This document shows, in pieces, positions 49,603-58,438 of a stretch of DNA of 64,000 bases (position 1 is its first letter; each line of letters begins with the position of its first letter). Source of the DNA: Luteimonas gilva. Lineage in GTDB: Bacteria > Pseudomonadota > Gammaproteobacteria > Xanthomonadales > Xanthomonadaceae. Below the pieces are notes generated by a model. It was given only the letters and a program-made list of their open reading frames with translations, had not been told where the DNA came from and ran no database searches. The stretch spans positions 150,848 to 214,847 of the forward strand of contig NZ_SZUA01000001.1 of NCBI RefSeq assembly GCF_005239095.1. The letters run 5' to 3'. Position numbers and translations under genes: made by a program.

Positions 49603-51533
49603 CGGTCGTTCCCTCGAAGAGACGCGGGGCGATGCGCCCGCAGCGCGCGGATCAGTTCGCGGCGCCCGGCGGCGTCGGCTACAGCGTAGCGCGATTCGGC
49701 GAAACGTTGTGCGAGCGTGCGCAGAGCGCCTTCCTGCGGCCGCCGGCGGAAGACGCGTTCGGCCCAGTCGAGCGCGGGTTCGTGCGGTTCGCGCTGCAGG
49801 CCGAATCGCGCATAGCGCGCGCCCAGCCGGCGCCAAGCGCGCAGCAGCGGATCGCGTTCGCGCTCGCTGTGCGCGATCAGCCATACCATCCAACCCAGCG
49901 CCAGCGCGGCCAGCGCTGCGAACAATGCGATCAAGTCGCCCGCATCGAGTTTGTCGATGCCCAGCGGCTGCAGCATTCGCTGCTGGCGCGTCGCGTCGAA
50001 GCCCAAGACCAGTTCGTTCCAGCCGCGGCGCAGCCAGTCGCCCGCGTCCAGCACCTGTCTCAGTCCGGCGAAGTCGCCCGCAGCGCGGTCTTCCAGCGTG
50101 TCGTAAATGCGCTCGGGCGCGACCGCGGCGGTAGGGTCCACGCGCACCCAGCCGCGCTGCGGCAGCCAGACTTCGGCCCAGGCGTGGGCATCCATCCGCC
50201 GCACGACCCAGTAATCGCCGAAAGGATTGCGGTATCCGCCGACATAACCGGTGACCACCCGTGCCGGTATGCCGGCCGCGCGCATCAGCACGACGAACGA
50301 AGAACTGAAATGTTCGCAGAAGCCGGCGCGTTGATCGAACAGGAATTCGTCGACCGAATGCCGGCCCAGCAACGGCGTGTCCAGCGTGTAGGCGAAGTCC
50401 TTGCGGATCCAGTCCAGCGCCCGCTGCACGATGGCGGCGTCGTTAGAACCCGCTTCGGCGCGCCATTGCCGGGCCAGCGCCACCGTGCGCGGGTTGTAGC
50501 CCTGCGGCAGACGCAAGGCGGCCTGGCGCAGCAGCGCTTTCAATTCGGGTTCGAACGCCGCCGGCGGGGTCGAGCGCATCCGCCAGCGCGTGACGGTGCT
50601 CAAAACGCGCTCGGCGTACAGGCCGTAGTCGCCGGACAGGCGCGCGCCCTCGGGCGCGGCGTTCGGCAGTTCCAGCGCGACCAATTGCCTGCGGTCGGTC
50701 GGTTCGAATTCGAGTTCGTAATCCCAAGCGGCGCCGCTGCGCCGCGTTTCCGCGGCGGGCAGTCCGCGCAGCCATTGCGGTTGCGTCCAGGTGCGGCCGT
50801 CGAAGTCCCACAGCACCGGGCCGCGCCAGTACATTTGTTCGGCCGGCGGCATGGGGCCGAAAAAATGCACGCGCAGCGCCGGGGCATCGTCGGCGAGCAG
50901 ATCGATCCATTCGCCCGGACTCATCCGCTCTGAAAGGCCGGGCCGGGCCAAAGCGCGTTCGGGCACGCCCCACAAGGGCGAACCGATGCGCGGAAACAGC
51001 CAGAAAGCGGCCAGCGCGAGCGGCAGGCCGATGGCGATCAAACGCCAGACCGACAGCAATTCGCGCCAGGCCGAGCCAGCGCTCGCCGGCAGATCCGCTT
51101 CGGCATCGGCGAAACGCCGTAGCGCGAGCAAGGCCAGGGTGACGCCGATCAGCCCCAGGCCCATCGAAGCCGGCCCTTGATCGAGCAGGAAGGTCGCGAA
51201 CGGACCGAACAGCGCGAACCCGACCAGACTGCGCGCATCGCGCAGCGCTGCGGTTTCGGAGGGCTTGATCGCGAGCATCGCCGCCAGCAGAGCGCAGCCG
51301 GTATCGCGTCCGATCGAAAAACGCGACATTTTCAGCACCAGCGCGACCACCGCCAGCGCCAGCAGAAAACGCAACCAACCCGGCATCGGCCGCCGCCAAG
51401 AAAGCGCGGCGACGACGACCGCCAACCCTGCGATCGCCGCTCCGACTTGTCCCGGCAACTGCAGCAACAGCGGCAGCAGGCAGGCGGCCATCGCCAGCAG
51501 CGCCCAGCGTCGGCTGGCGTTATCGAGCGCCAT
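49599..51533 (-). CDS. TgpA-like membrane transglutaminase-domain protein (DUF3488)
   Basis: A 644-aa protein with about six N-terminal membrane segments (DUF3488/TgpA_N), a large periplasmic transglutaminase-like domain and a C-terminal membrane segment with cytoplasmic tail (DUF4129). The catalytic Cys-His-Asp triad is visible in RAGFCEHFSSSFVVLMRAAGIP, DAHAWAEVWLP and RVDPTAAV. Pseudomonas TgpA is essential and periplasmic; its substrate is unknown. It overlaps the DUF58 gene by 14 bp and the Slp gene by 4 bp, forming one operon with MoxR. Confidence 0.93.
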   Translation of the reverse strand: MALDNASRRWALLAMAACLLPLLLQLPGQVGAAIAGLAVVVAALSWRRPMPGWLRFLLALAVVALVLKMSRFSIGRDTGCALLAAMLAIKPSETAALRDARSLVGFALFGPFATFLLDQGPASMGLGLIGVTLALLALRRFADAEADLPASAGSAWRELLSVWRLIAIGLPLALAAFWLFPRIGSPLWGVPERALARPGLSERMSPGEWIDLLADDAPALRVHFFGPMPPAEQMYWRGPVLWDFDGRTWTQPQWLRGLPAAETRRSGAAWDYELEFEPTDRRQLVALELPNAAPEGARLSGDYGLYAERVLSTVTRWRMRSTPPAAFEPELKALLRQAALRLPQGYNPRTVALARQWRAEAGSNDAAIVQRALDWIRKDFAYTLDTPLLGRHSVDEFLFDQRAGFCEHFSSSFVVLMRAAGIPARVVTGYVGGYRNPFGDYWVVRRMDAHAWAEVWLPQRGWVRVDPTAAVAPERIYDTLEDRAAGDFAGLRQVLDAGDWLRRGWNELVLGFDATRQQRMLQPLGIDKLDAGDLIALFAALAALALGWMVWLIAHSERERDPLLRAWRRLGARYARFGLQREPHEPALDWAERVFRRRPQEGALRTLAQRFAESRYAVADAAGRRELIRALRAHRPASLRGNDR

Positions 51534-52485
51534 CGGCGTGCGGCAACAAAGCGAGCGCGCGCAGACAAGCGTGCCGATGCGCGGGACCTTGTCCGGGACC
51601 CAATGCGGGCTGGCCGGGCAGGCGCAGTTGATAACGGCGGTTTTCGCGTTCGGCCTGGTCCACCCAGTGCGCCAAGCGGCGGATGCGGTGCTCGTAGGCG
51701 AGCGGCGCCAGGCTTTGCCAATCCAGGATCACTTCCGCGCTGCGCGGCTGTTCGTATTCGCGCACCAGCAAGGTGTCGCGCCGCGCCGACGGTTTCCAGG
51801 CGACGGCGCGTTGCGGATCGCCGCGGCGGTAGTTGCGCAGATGGTGCACGTCGTCGCCGGCGGGATTCAGCCGCGCCGCGCCGGTGTCGCTGATTTGGGT
51901 GGGCAGCGGCGGGCCCTGCGTTTCGGGAGCCGGATAGACCAGCAAGGCTTGTTCGGGCCAGATCCAGCTCCAAGCGATGGCCAGGCCCAACGGGCGCTGC
52001 GTAGAGATGCGGATGCGTTCCAGGTCGAGCCAGCCGCGGCGTTCGGTCGGCAGAGGCAACAGCGCTTCGCCCAGATCGTCCAGCGACAACGCGGAGGCGG
52101 CTTCGCCGTGGCGCAAACTCAAACCGCGGCGCCGGCGTCCGTCGCGAGCGCTGGCGCTGAGTTTGAGCAGCAGCGGTTCGCCCGCGGCGACCGGTTCGGC
52201 GGACAGGGCGTCGATGCGCAAGCCGGACAATTGCAGATGCGCGGTGATCAGGCTGGCCATCGCCGTGCCGGCCAGCAGCAGCGCGAGCAGAAGCGCCGGA
52301 TTATTGTTGTAGTTCAGCGCGCCCAAGCCCATCGCGGCGAGCAGCAGCGCGAAGAACAAGCCGAACGGCGTCGGCAGCACATACACGCGCTTGCGGTCGA
52401 TCGCCACCGGCAGCGATTCGTGCGTACGCGGCCGCGCCCAGGCTTGCAGGCGCCGCCAAAGCCTTTGGCGCCAAGCTCCGATCAC
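51520..52485 (-). CDS. DUF58 domain protein
   Basis: A 321-aa protein of the group encoded with MoxR ATPases. Two N-terminal hydrophobic segments (about residues 38-85) are followed by the DUF58 signature: LNPAGDDVHHLRNYRRGDPQRAVAWKPSARRDTLLVREYEQ. That region often precedes a von Willebrand A-like fold and is thought to be the partner or client acted on by MoxR. It starts three bases after the moxR stop and overlaps the TgpA-like gene. Confidence 0.92.
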   Translation of the reverse strand: MIGAWRQRLWRRLQAWARPRTHESLPVAIDRKRVYVLPTPFGLFFALLLAAMGLGALNYNNNPALLLALLLAGTAMASLITAHLQLSGLRIDALSAEPVAAGEPLLLKLSASARDGRRRRGLSLRHGEAASALSLDDLGEALLPLPTERRGWLDLERIRISTQRPLGLAIAWSWIWPEQALLVYPAPETQGPPLPTQISDTGAARLNPAGDDVHHLRNYRRGDPQRAVAWKPSARRDTLLVREYEQPRSAEVILDWQSLAPLAYEHRIRRLAHWVDQAERENRRYQLRLPGQPALGPGQGPAHRHACLRALALLPHADGAR

Positions 52486-52488
52486 GTT

Positions 52489-53442
52489 TCAGTCCACGGG
52501 CACGGCGAGCAGGATCGATTTGGCCAACGCCGCGCCGTTGCCGGCCTCGGCTTCGGCCACCAGCCGATGCGCGGCGATCGCCGCGAACAGCGCTTGCACG
52601 TCTTCCGGCAACACATGGCCGCGTCCCAGCAGCAGCGCATAGGCGCGCGCGGCGCGCAGCAGCGCCAAGCCGGCGCGCGGCGACAAGCCGACCCGCACGC
52701 CCGGGTGCTGGCGGCTGCGCGCGAGCAGCGCCTGCACGTAGCCGATCAGCGCGTCGCTGGCGTGGATCTCTTCCACCGCGCGCCGCAGCTGCAGCACGTC
52801 GTCCGCCGAAAGCACCGGCAGGGTTTTGGCGATCAAATCGCGCCGGTCGGCGCCGGTCAGCAGGGCGCGTTCGGCTTCGGCGCCCGGGTAGCCCAAGGTC
52901 AGGCGCAGCAGAAAACGATCCAACTGCGAATCCGGCAACGGGTAGGTGCCGGCCAAGTCGACCGGATTCTGCGTCGCGATCACGAAGAACGGCTGCGGCA
53001 GAAGGTGCGTGCTGCCGTCGACGGTGACCTGGTGTTCGGCCATCGCCTCGAGCAGCGCGCTCTGCGTTCGCGGCGGCGCGCGGTTGATTTCGTCGGCCAG
53101 CACGATGTTGGCGAACACCGGCCCGGCGTGGAATTCGAAGCGCCGCGCTTGGGCGTCGTAGACCGACACGCCGACGATGTCCGCCGGCAGCAAATCGGAG
53201 GTGAACTGCAGGCGCTGGAAACCCAAACCCAGCGTCGCCGCCAGTGCGTGCGCCAGGGTGGTCTTGCCCAGCCCGGGCAAGTCTTCGATCAGCAAATGCC
53301 CGTCGGACAGCAGCGCGACGAAGGCCAGGCGCACTTCCTGCGGTTTGCCGAGCACCAGGTCGTTGACTTGGGCCTGCGCGCGCTTGAGCGAGTCGCGCAG
53401 CGCGTCGGTTAGCATGTTCGCGGGTTGGGGCAGTGCCGACAT
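52489..53442 (-). CDS. MoxR-family AAA+ ATPase
   Basis: Cytoplasmic AAA+ chaperone-like ATPase of 317 aa. Walker A is EDLPGLGKTTL, the MoxR signature is FTSDLLPADIVGVSVYD, Walker B is VLADEINRAPPRTQSALLEAM, sensor 1 FFVIATQNP and the Arg finger region DRFLLRLTLGYP. MoxR proteins help mature or assemble protein complexes with a co-encoded DUF58/VWA protein. The start MSALPQ at 53442 matches the family. First gene of the moxR-DUF58-tgpA-slp operon, divergent from the GT39 gene by 44 bp. Confidence 0.94.
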   Translation of the reverse strand: MSALPQPANMLTDALRDSLKRAQAQVNDLVLGKPQEVRLAFVALLSDGHLLIEDLPGLGKTTLAHALAATLGLGFQRLQFTSDLLPADIVGVSVYDAQARRFEFHAGPVFANIVLADEINRAPPRTQSALLEAMAEHQVTVDGSTHLLPQPFFVIATQNPVDLAGTYPLPDSQLDRFLLRLTLGYPGAEAERALLTGADRRDLIAKTLPVLSADDVLQLRRAVEEIHASDALIGYVQALLARSRQHPGVRVGLSPRAGLALLRAARAYALLLGRGHVLPEDVQALFAAIAAHRLVAEAEAGNGAALAKSILLAVPVD

Positions 53443-53486
53443 GCGCGCCTCGAGCGATTTTGGCCAGTGTAGCGGGGCGCGGGCGA

Positions 53487-55346
53487 ATGCGGGAAGACGA
53501 GTACGGACGACGGTCACGGAACGTCTTCATCGCGCTGTGGATCGGCGCGACGGCGCTCAAGTGCGCCTTGGCCGCGCGCTTGCCGTTGTTCGTCGACGAA
53601 GCCTTCTATTGGCAGGAAGGGCGCCACCTCGCCGCGGCCTATTCCGATCTGCCCGGCCTGACCGCGTGGCTGACGCGGATCGGCGTGGAGACGGGCGGCC
53701 AGCATGCCTGGGCTTTGCGTTGGCCGTTTTTGGCGATCGCCGCGCTGTTGCCTTGGTGCATCGGCAAGATCGCCGCGCGCGAATTCGGCGAAACGCGCGG
53801 CTGGCAAGCCGCCAGTCTCGCCGTGCTGCTGCCGCTGGCGGGCACACTGGGCGTGCTCGCGCTGCCGGACGTGCCGTTGGCGCTCGCATCGGTCGTATGC
53901 CTGGATGCCGGCGCGCGCTTGTTGCGCGGCGTGGACGCGGGCACGGCCTTGCAGCTCGCCTTGGGTTTGGCGATAGGCGCGTTGAGCCATTACCGCTTCG
54001 CCGCGGTCGTCGGCGTCGGCGCCTTAGCCCTGCTGTGGCTGCCCGAAGGCCGGCGCGCGCTGCGCGATGCGCGGGTGTGGGTGGCGCTGACCATCGGCGC
54101 GCTGGCCTGGTGGCCGCTGGTGGCTTGGAACGTCGACAACGCCGATGCGGGGCTGCGTTTCCAATTGGTCGATCGGCATCCCTGGACCGTGCACTGGGAC
54201 GGGATGTGGTTCATCGCGATCCAGCTGCTGTTGGCGACGCCGCTGCTGTTCGTCGCGATGGCGCTCGCCGCGCGGCGCGGCCTGCGCGACGCATCGCCGG
54301 CCGTGCGGTATTTCGCGTTTTGCGGCGCGGCGTCGGTGGCGGGTTTTTTCGTGCTGGGATTTTTCGCCGACAACGAACGGGTGAGTTTCCATTGGCCGCT
54401 GTCGGGTTATCTCGCGCTGTTGCCGCTGACGCCGGCGGTGCTGGCGGCGTGGCCGCGGTTTTGGCGCCGCGCCGCGTGGATGTTGCTCGCGGCGGGATTG
54501 GCCTTGGGCTTGTCGTACTACGCGGCCGTTTCGCTGCCGGCGCTGCGCGCGCACGCCGCTGCGGAGAAATGGTATCCGGCCAATTTCGCCGGTTGGGACG
54601 AAGTGCGCGAGGCGGTGCGCCGCCGGTTGAAGGCGATGCCGCCCGGCACGCGGGTCGTCGCCGACAATTTCAAACTCGGCGCCGAACTGGGTTTCGCCTT
54701 GAACGACCCGGACATCCGCGTGCTGGATCACCCGCTCAACCATCGCCACGGCCGCGCTCCGCAATTGCGGCTGTGGAGTCTGGCGTATGCCGTCGCGCCC
54801 GGCGCGAAACCGACGCCCGCGCTGCTGGTGGTCGCCGCTTCGGAAGTCCAATACAAGCGCTTGCTCGATCACTACCACTCGCTGTGCGTGCAAGTCGGTC
54901 CGTTGCCGCCGCCGTCGGCGACGGTGAAAGTCGACCATGGCGCGCAACGCTTCCTTCTGTTCGACTTGCCCGCGCAACGCCCGGCCGCTTCGGCGCCGTG
55001 CACGGCGCCTGCGATGGCTTGGTTCGATGCGCCCGCGAGCGGCGCACGAGTCGGAAACCGTTTCGAAGTCGCCGGTTGGGCCTTCAAAGACGGCGTCGGT
55101 CTGGCGCGCGTGGAAATCACGCTCGACGGCAAGCCGGTGGCGCAAGCGGACTACGGCGCCGCCAATCCCGGCGTCGCGCAGTTCTGGCGGATATCCAACG
55201 ACCCGCAGCATCCGAACGTCGGGTTCAAGGCGAGCGTCGACGCGTCGGGTTTCGCGCCGGGCCGGCACTGGCTGGGCTTGCGCCTGCACGGACGCGACGG
55301 CAGCGTCGAGGCGTGGCGCGATCAGCCTATCCAGATCGCCCGCTGA
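53487..55346 (+). CDS. GT39-like membrane glycosyltransferase with C-terminal Ig-like domain
   Basis: Polyprenyl-phosphate-sugar-dependent glycosyltransferase of the ArnT/PMT (GT39) type, 619 aa. The N-terminal loop has the catalytic acid signature LFVDEAFYWQEGRHL, then AYSDLPGL. About eleven membrane segments follow to residue 360, then a periplasmic globular region. From about residue 510 the sequence changes to a beta-rich module (GARVGNRFEVAGWAFKDGVG, then VEITLDGKP) that looks like an Ig-like domain. The acceptor is unknown; lipid A or envelope glycan modification is the family theme. The ATG at 53487 was chosen over an upstream frame that overlaps moxR. Confidence 0.87.
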   Translation: MREDEYGRRSRNVFIALWIGATALKCALAARLPLFVDEAFYWQEGRHLAAAYSDLPGLTAWLTRIGVETGGQHAWALRWPFLAIAALLPWCIGKIAAREFGETRGWQAASLAVLLPLAGTLGVLALPDVPLALASVVCLDAGARLLRGVDAGTALQLALGLAIGALSHYRFAAVVGVGALALLWLPEGRRALRDARVWVALTIGALAWWPLVAWNVDNADAGLRFQLVDRHPWTVHWDGMWFIAIQLLLATPLLFVAMALAARRGLRDASPAVRYFAFCGAASVAGFFVLGFFADNERVSFHWPLSGYLALLPLTPAVLAAWPRFWRRAAWMLLAAGLALGLSYYAAVSLPALRAHAAAEKWYPANFAGWDEVREAVRRRLKAMPPGTRVVADNFKLGAELGFALNDPDIRVLDHPLNHRHGRAPQLRLWSLAYAVAPGAKPTPALLVVAASEVQYKRLLDHYHSLCVQVGPLPPPSATVKVDHGAQRFLLFDLPAQRPAASAPCTAPAMAWFDAPASGARVGNRFEVAGWAFKDGVGLARVEITLDGKPVAQADYGAANPGVAQFWRISNDPQHPNVGFKASVDASGFAPGRHWLGLRLHGRDGSVEAWRDQPIQIAR

Positions 55347-55353
55347 GGCTCTT

Positions 55354-55423
55354 GTAGAGTCGAGCCTGCTCGACTGCTCTTTCTGGCCGAAGATCACAAG
55401 CAGTCGAGCAGGCTCGACTCTAC
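55354..55423. repeat. Palindromic repeat, family B (copy 2)
   Basis: Perfect 25-nt arms: GTAGAGTCGAGCCTGCTCGA-CTGCT (55354-55378) and its complement (55399-55423), with a 20-nt loop. It lies between the convergent GT39 and maf genes. Confidence 0.92.
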
Positions 55424-55429
55424 GAACGG

Positions 55430-55999
55430 CTAAGGCAGAGCAAATCCTGCTTTGCGCAACAAACCCGCGACGGCGATCAACGGCAACCCGATCAAGGCAG
55501 TCGGATCGCGCGACTCGATCGCGTCGAACAGGGCGATCCCCAAGCCTTCCGACTTGAAGCTGCCTGCGCAATCGAACGGCTTTTCGGCATCGACGTAGCG
55601 CGAGATCTCTTCGAGCGACAACGGCCGAAACCGCACCAAAGTGGAATCGAGCGCGTGGAAACGTTCTTCGTCGCGCTGCAAGGTGACAGCGGTGGCGAAA
55701 CGCACCGCCCGCGCCGACATCGCCGACAATTGCCCGACCGCCGCCTCGCGTCCGCCCGGTTTGCCGAGCGCCGCACCGTCGAGCTCGGCGACCTGATCGG
55801 AGCCGATCACCCAGGCATCGGGTTCGCGCCGCGCTACCGCCGCGGCTTTGGCCGCCGCGAGCCGGCGCGCGGTTTCCGGCGGGGCTTCGCCAGGGATGGC
55901 AGTTTCGTCGACTTGCGGCGACAGGGTTTCGAAAGGCAGGTCCAGCCGCGCCAGCAGCTCGCGCCGGTAGGGCGAGGTGGATGCCAGGATCAGTCTCAT
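55430..55999 (-). CDS. Maf-family nucleotide pyrophosphatase (YceF-like)
   Basis: House-cleaning enzyme of 189 aa that hydrolyses modified NTPs; the YceF subgroup prefers 7-methyl-GTP. Family marks: LILASTSPYRRELL, the catalytic base region WVIGSDQVAELDG, the LGKPG loop and GSFKSEGLGIALF. E. coli yceF lies directly beside yceD-rpmF, and here maf, a small membrane gene and yceD follow the same logic, supporting YceF over Maf/YhdE. Confidence 0.92.
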   Translation of the reverse strand: MRLILASTSPYRRELLARLDLPFETLSPQVDETAIPGEAPPETARRLAAAKAAAVARREPDAWVIGSDQVAELDGAALGKPGGREAAVGQLSAMSARAVRFATAVTLQRDEERFHALDSTLVRFRPLSLEEISRYVDAEKPFDCAGSFKSEGLGIALFDAIESRDPTALIGLPLIAVAGLLRKAGFALP

Positions 56000-56002
56000 G
56001 GC

Positions 56003-56374
56003 TCAGTGCAGCGGGGCGCGGGCGCGTTCGATTCGCAGCAATTGCTGCTCGATCTTGACCCGGGCGGCGTCGATCGAGTCGCGCACCGCGTCCAGCTCGT
56101 CCAGGCTGGCCGCTTCGCCGTGCTGCTGCAGCCACAGGCGCTGGCGCAGCATTTCGCGCAGAGCCTCGCGGACCGGTTCGGCCTCTTCGTCGCCGGCGAC
56201 CGCCTCGATCTCGGAACGGGCGTCGCGCAGCCGCGCCTCGAGCGCGTCCGCAGCGTCCAGGACCTTGCCGACCGCCTGCTGGCGGCGGCCGCCCGGGCTG
56301 GGCCGGCGGCGGATCAGGTAGACCGCGCCGGAGGCGATGGCCACAGCCGCCGCTATAAGGAGGATGAGGGTCAC
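56003..56374 (-). CDS. Hypothetical membrane-anchored coiled-coil protein
   Basis: A 123-aa protein with one N-terminal membrane segment (LILLIAAAVAIASGAVYLI), a basic stretch (RRRPSPGGRR) and a long charged helix (about residues 35-120) with heptad-like Leu/Ala spacing. No recognised family. The start was taken as the GTG at 56374 because it begins right at the membrane segment; there is no clear ribosome-binding site. Three bases upstream of maf on the same strand, divergent from yceD. Confidence 0.65.
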   Translation of the reverse strand: MTLILLIAAAVAIASGAVYLIRRRPSPGGRRQQAVGKVLDAADALEARLRDARSEIEAVAGDEEAEPVREALREMLRQRLWLQQHGEAASLDELDAVRDSIDAARVKIEQQLLRIERARAPLH

Positions 56375-56460
56375 GGCGGGCCGGGCGGGCTGAAGTGGGC
56401 GGCCAGTCTGCCGCGCCCGCCCGGGCAGGGCAAATTCCCTGTCCAAACACGGGCTTGGGT

Positions 56461-56489
56461 TTGACAGAGCAGGGGGCGACCCCTAAAAT
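56461..56489 (+). promoter_or_regulatory. Consensus sigma-70 promoter of yceD-rpmF
   Basis: TTGACA (56461-56466), a 17-bp spacer and TAAAAT (56484-56489): the best promoter match in the window. The predicted start (about 56496) is only a few bases before the yceD ATG at 56500, with no room for a ribosome-binding site. Confidence 0.8.
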
Positions 56490-56499
56490 TCCGCGGCTT

Positions 56500-57012
56500 A
56501 TGTCCGCGAGTTTGCCCGAAGTGCTGGACGCATGGCGCATGGTGGCGGCGCGGCGGAGTTTCGAAGGCCGGTTGCCCTTGGCGTCGTTCGGTCGGCTCAA
56601 GGACGGTCTGGTCGACGCCGAAGGCGAGGTCGGTTACGTCCTCGAGTTCGATCGCGACGCGCTGCAAGTGCCCTACGTCGAATTGCGGATCGATGCGGAG
56701 CTGCCGCTGGAATGCCAGCGCGGCCTGCATCGGTTCCTGCATCCGGTGAAGATCGTGCAGCGGCTGGGCTTGATCAGGGACGAGGCGGACGAAGCGGCGA
56801 TGCCGCCGGGTTACGAACCGTGGCTGGTGCCCGAAGACGGCGAGCTGCGGCCGGCGGAGCTGATCGAGGACGAGCTGATCCTGGCAGTGCCCTTGGTGCC
56901 GGTGGATCCGCAGTCGGAGTCGGTCGAACGCGACTGGGCGCCGCAAGAAGAAGAGAAGGCGCAGGCCAACCCGTTCGCGGCGTTGGCGGCCCTGAAAGGC
57001 AAGAACAACTGA
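56500..57012 (+). CDS. yceD: YceD (DUF177) ribosome-assembly-linked protein
   Basis: A 170-aa acidic protein of the DUF177 family, conserved beside rpmF and linked to 23S rRNA accumulation in bacteria and plastids. It starts MSASLPEVLDAWRMVAARRSFEGRLPL, has LPLECQRGLHRF, PVDPQSESVERDW and the C-terminal NPFAALAALKGKN, all typical. One of the usual zinc-type Cys (LECQR) is present. The promoter geometry predicts a leaderless or nearly leaderless message. It runs into rpmF after 30 bp. Confidence 0.94.
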   Translation: MSASLPEVLDAWRMVAARRSFEGRLPLASFGRLKDGLVDAEGEVGYVLEFDRDALQVPYVELRIDAELPLECQRGLHRFLHPVKIVQRLGLIRDEADEAAMPPGYEPWLVPEDGELRPAELIEDELILAVPLVPVDPQSESVERDWAPQEEEKAQANPFAALAALKGKNN

Positions 57013-57042
57013 TATTCAACGATTTGTAGCTGGAGCGTTCCC

Positions 57043-57237
57043 ATGGCTGTGCAGAAATCCCGAGTCTCCCCTTCCCGCCGCGGCCAGCGCCGTTCGCACG
57101 ACGCGCTGAGCGCCAAGCAGCTCGCCACCGATCCGACCAGCGGCGAAACCCACCTGCGCCACCACGTCACCGCCGACGGTTACTACCGCGGCAAGAAAGT
57201 CGTGGAGAGCAAGACCAAGGTCGTCGAAGAAGATTGA
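57043..57237 (+). CDS. rpmF: 50S ribosomal protein L32
   Basis: Ribosomal protein of 64 aa: [20 protein letters not shown], then [19 protein letters not shown]. It has no zinc-binding cysteines, as in other gammaproteobacterial L32. CTGGAG precedes the ATG. Normally followed by plsX; here fabH comes next. Confidence 0.97.
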   Translation: MAVQKSRVSPSRRGQRRSHDALSAKQLATDPTSGETHLRHHVTADGYYRGKKVVESKTKVVEED

Positions 57238-57312
57238 TCGCCGCCGTGACCCCGGTCACGACGCATCGCTTCACTTCCGGCCAAGCTGGGCCGACGATTT
57301 GCGGGGAACCTG

Positions 57313-58308
57313 ATGAGCGATCCTGATCCGAACGGCCGCGTCTATGCGCGTATCGCCGGTACGGGCAGCTACCTTCCGGAGAAGGTGCTGACCAACGACG
57401 ACCTCGCCAAGATGGTCGACACCAGCGACGAATGGATCGTCTCGCGCAGCGGCATCCGCGAGCGCCACATCGCCGCCGAGGGCGAGACCACCGGCGATTT
57501 GGCCTATCACGCTTCGGTCCGCGCATTGGAAGCGGCCGGCGTTTCGGCGCAGGAACTGGACTTGATCGTGCTCGGCACGACCACGCCGGACCTCGTCTTC
57601 CCGTCCACCGCCTGCTTGATCCAGCACCGCTTGGGCGCGAACGGCTGTCCTGCGTTCGACGTCAATGCGGCATGCTCCGGCTTCTTGTACGCGCTGACCG
57701 TCGCCGACAAGTTCATCCGCTCCGGCGCCGCGAAAACGGTGCTGGTGGTCGGCTCGGAAACGCTCACCCGGATGGTGGATTGGACCGAACGCGCCACGTG
57801 CGTGCTGTTCGGCGACGGCGCAGGCGCCGTGGTCCTGAAGGCCGACACCGAAACCGGCATCCTCAGCACCCATCTGCACGCCGACGGCGGCAAGAAAGAG
57901 TTGTTGTGGGGCCCGGTCGGCGTATCCGTCGGCTTCAAGCCGGAAGAGCCGCGCGCCGGCGTGCGCATCAACATGGCCGGCAGCGAAGTGTTCAAGCACG
58001 CGGTCAAAGCCTTGGATTCGGTGGTCGACGAAGCCTTGGAAGCCAACGGCATCGACCGCCACGAATTGGATTGGCTGATTCCGCACCAAGCCAACCTGCG
58101 CATCATCGAAGCCACCGCCAAGCGCTTGGACATGCCGATGGATCGCGTCGTCGTCACCGTCGACAAGCACGGCAATACGTCTTCGGGTTCGGTGCCGCTG
58201 GCGCTGGACGAAGCGGTGCGCTCGGGCAAGATCCAGCGCGGCCAGCTGGTGCTGCTGGAAGCCTTCGGCGGCGGCTTCACTTGGGGCAGCGCGCTGCTGC
58301 GCTACTAA
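57313..58308 (+). CDS. fabH: 3-oxoacyl-ACP synthase III (FabH)
   Basis: Starts fatty-acid chains by condensing acetyl-CoA (or a branched primer) with malonyl-ACP, 331 aa. Catalytic Cys in [14 protein letters not shown], His in [13 protein letters not shown] and Asn in [16 protein letters not shown]. The start at 57313 ([14 protein letters not shown]) is close to the family norm. It follows rpmF by about 75 bp with no plsX between, and ends at a family E repeat that separates it from fabD. Confidence 0.96.
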   Translation: MSDPDPNGRVYARIAGTGSYLPEKVLTNDDLAKMVDTSDEWIVSRSGIRERHIAAEGETTGDLAYHASVRALEAAGVSAQELDLIVLGTTTPDLVFPSTACLIQHRLGANGCPAFDVNAACSGFLYALTVADKFIRSGAAKTVLVVGSETLTRMVDWTERATCVLFGDGAGAVVLKADTETGILSTHLHADGGKKELLWGPVGVSVGFKPEEPRAGVRINMAGSEVFKHAVKALDSVVDEALEANGIDRHELDWLIPHQANLRIIEATAKRLDMPMDRVVVTVDKHGNTSSGSVPLALDEAVRSGKIQRGQLVLLEAFGGGFTWGSALLRY

Positions 58309-58312
58309 GCTG

Positions 58313-58432
58313 TTTCCCCCTTTGAAAAAGGGGATCAAAGGGGATTTGCTGTTGTTCTTGATGCAGAGCAACGGCAAAAGCAAATCCCCCATCGCCCTTC
58401 GGGCGATTCGCCCCCCTTTTCAAAGGGGGCAA
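58313..58432. repeat. Palindromic repeat, family E (copy 2)
   Basis: TTTCCCCCTTTGAAAAAGGG and GGGGATTTGC on the left; GCAAATCCCCCATCGCCCTT onward and CCCTTTTCAAAGGGGGCAAC on the right. The right arm carries an extra hairpin ATCGCCCTTCGGGCGAT not found in copy 1. It lies between convergent fabH and a small ORF. Confidence 0.85.
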
Positions 58433-58438
58433 CAGCAA

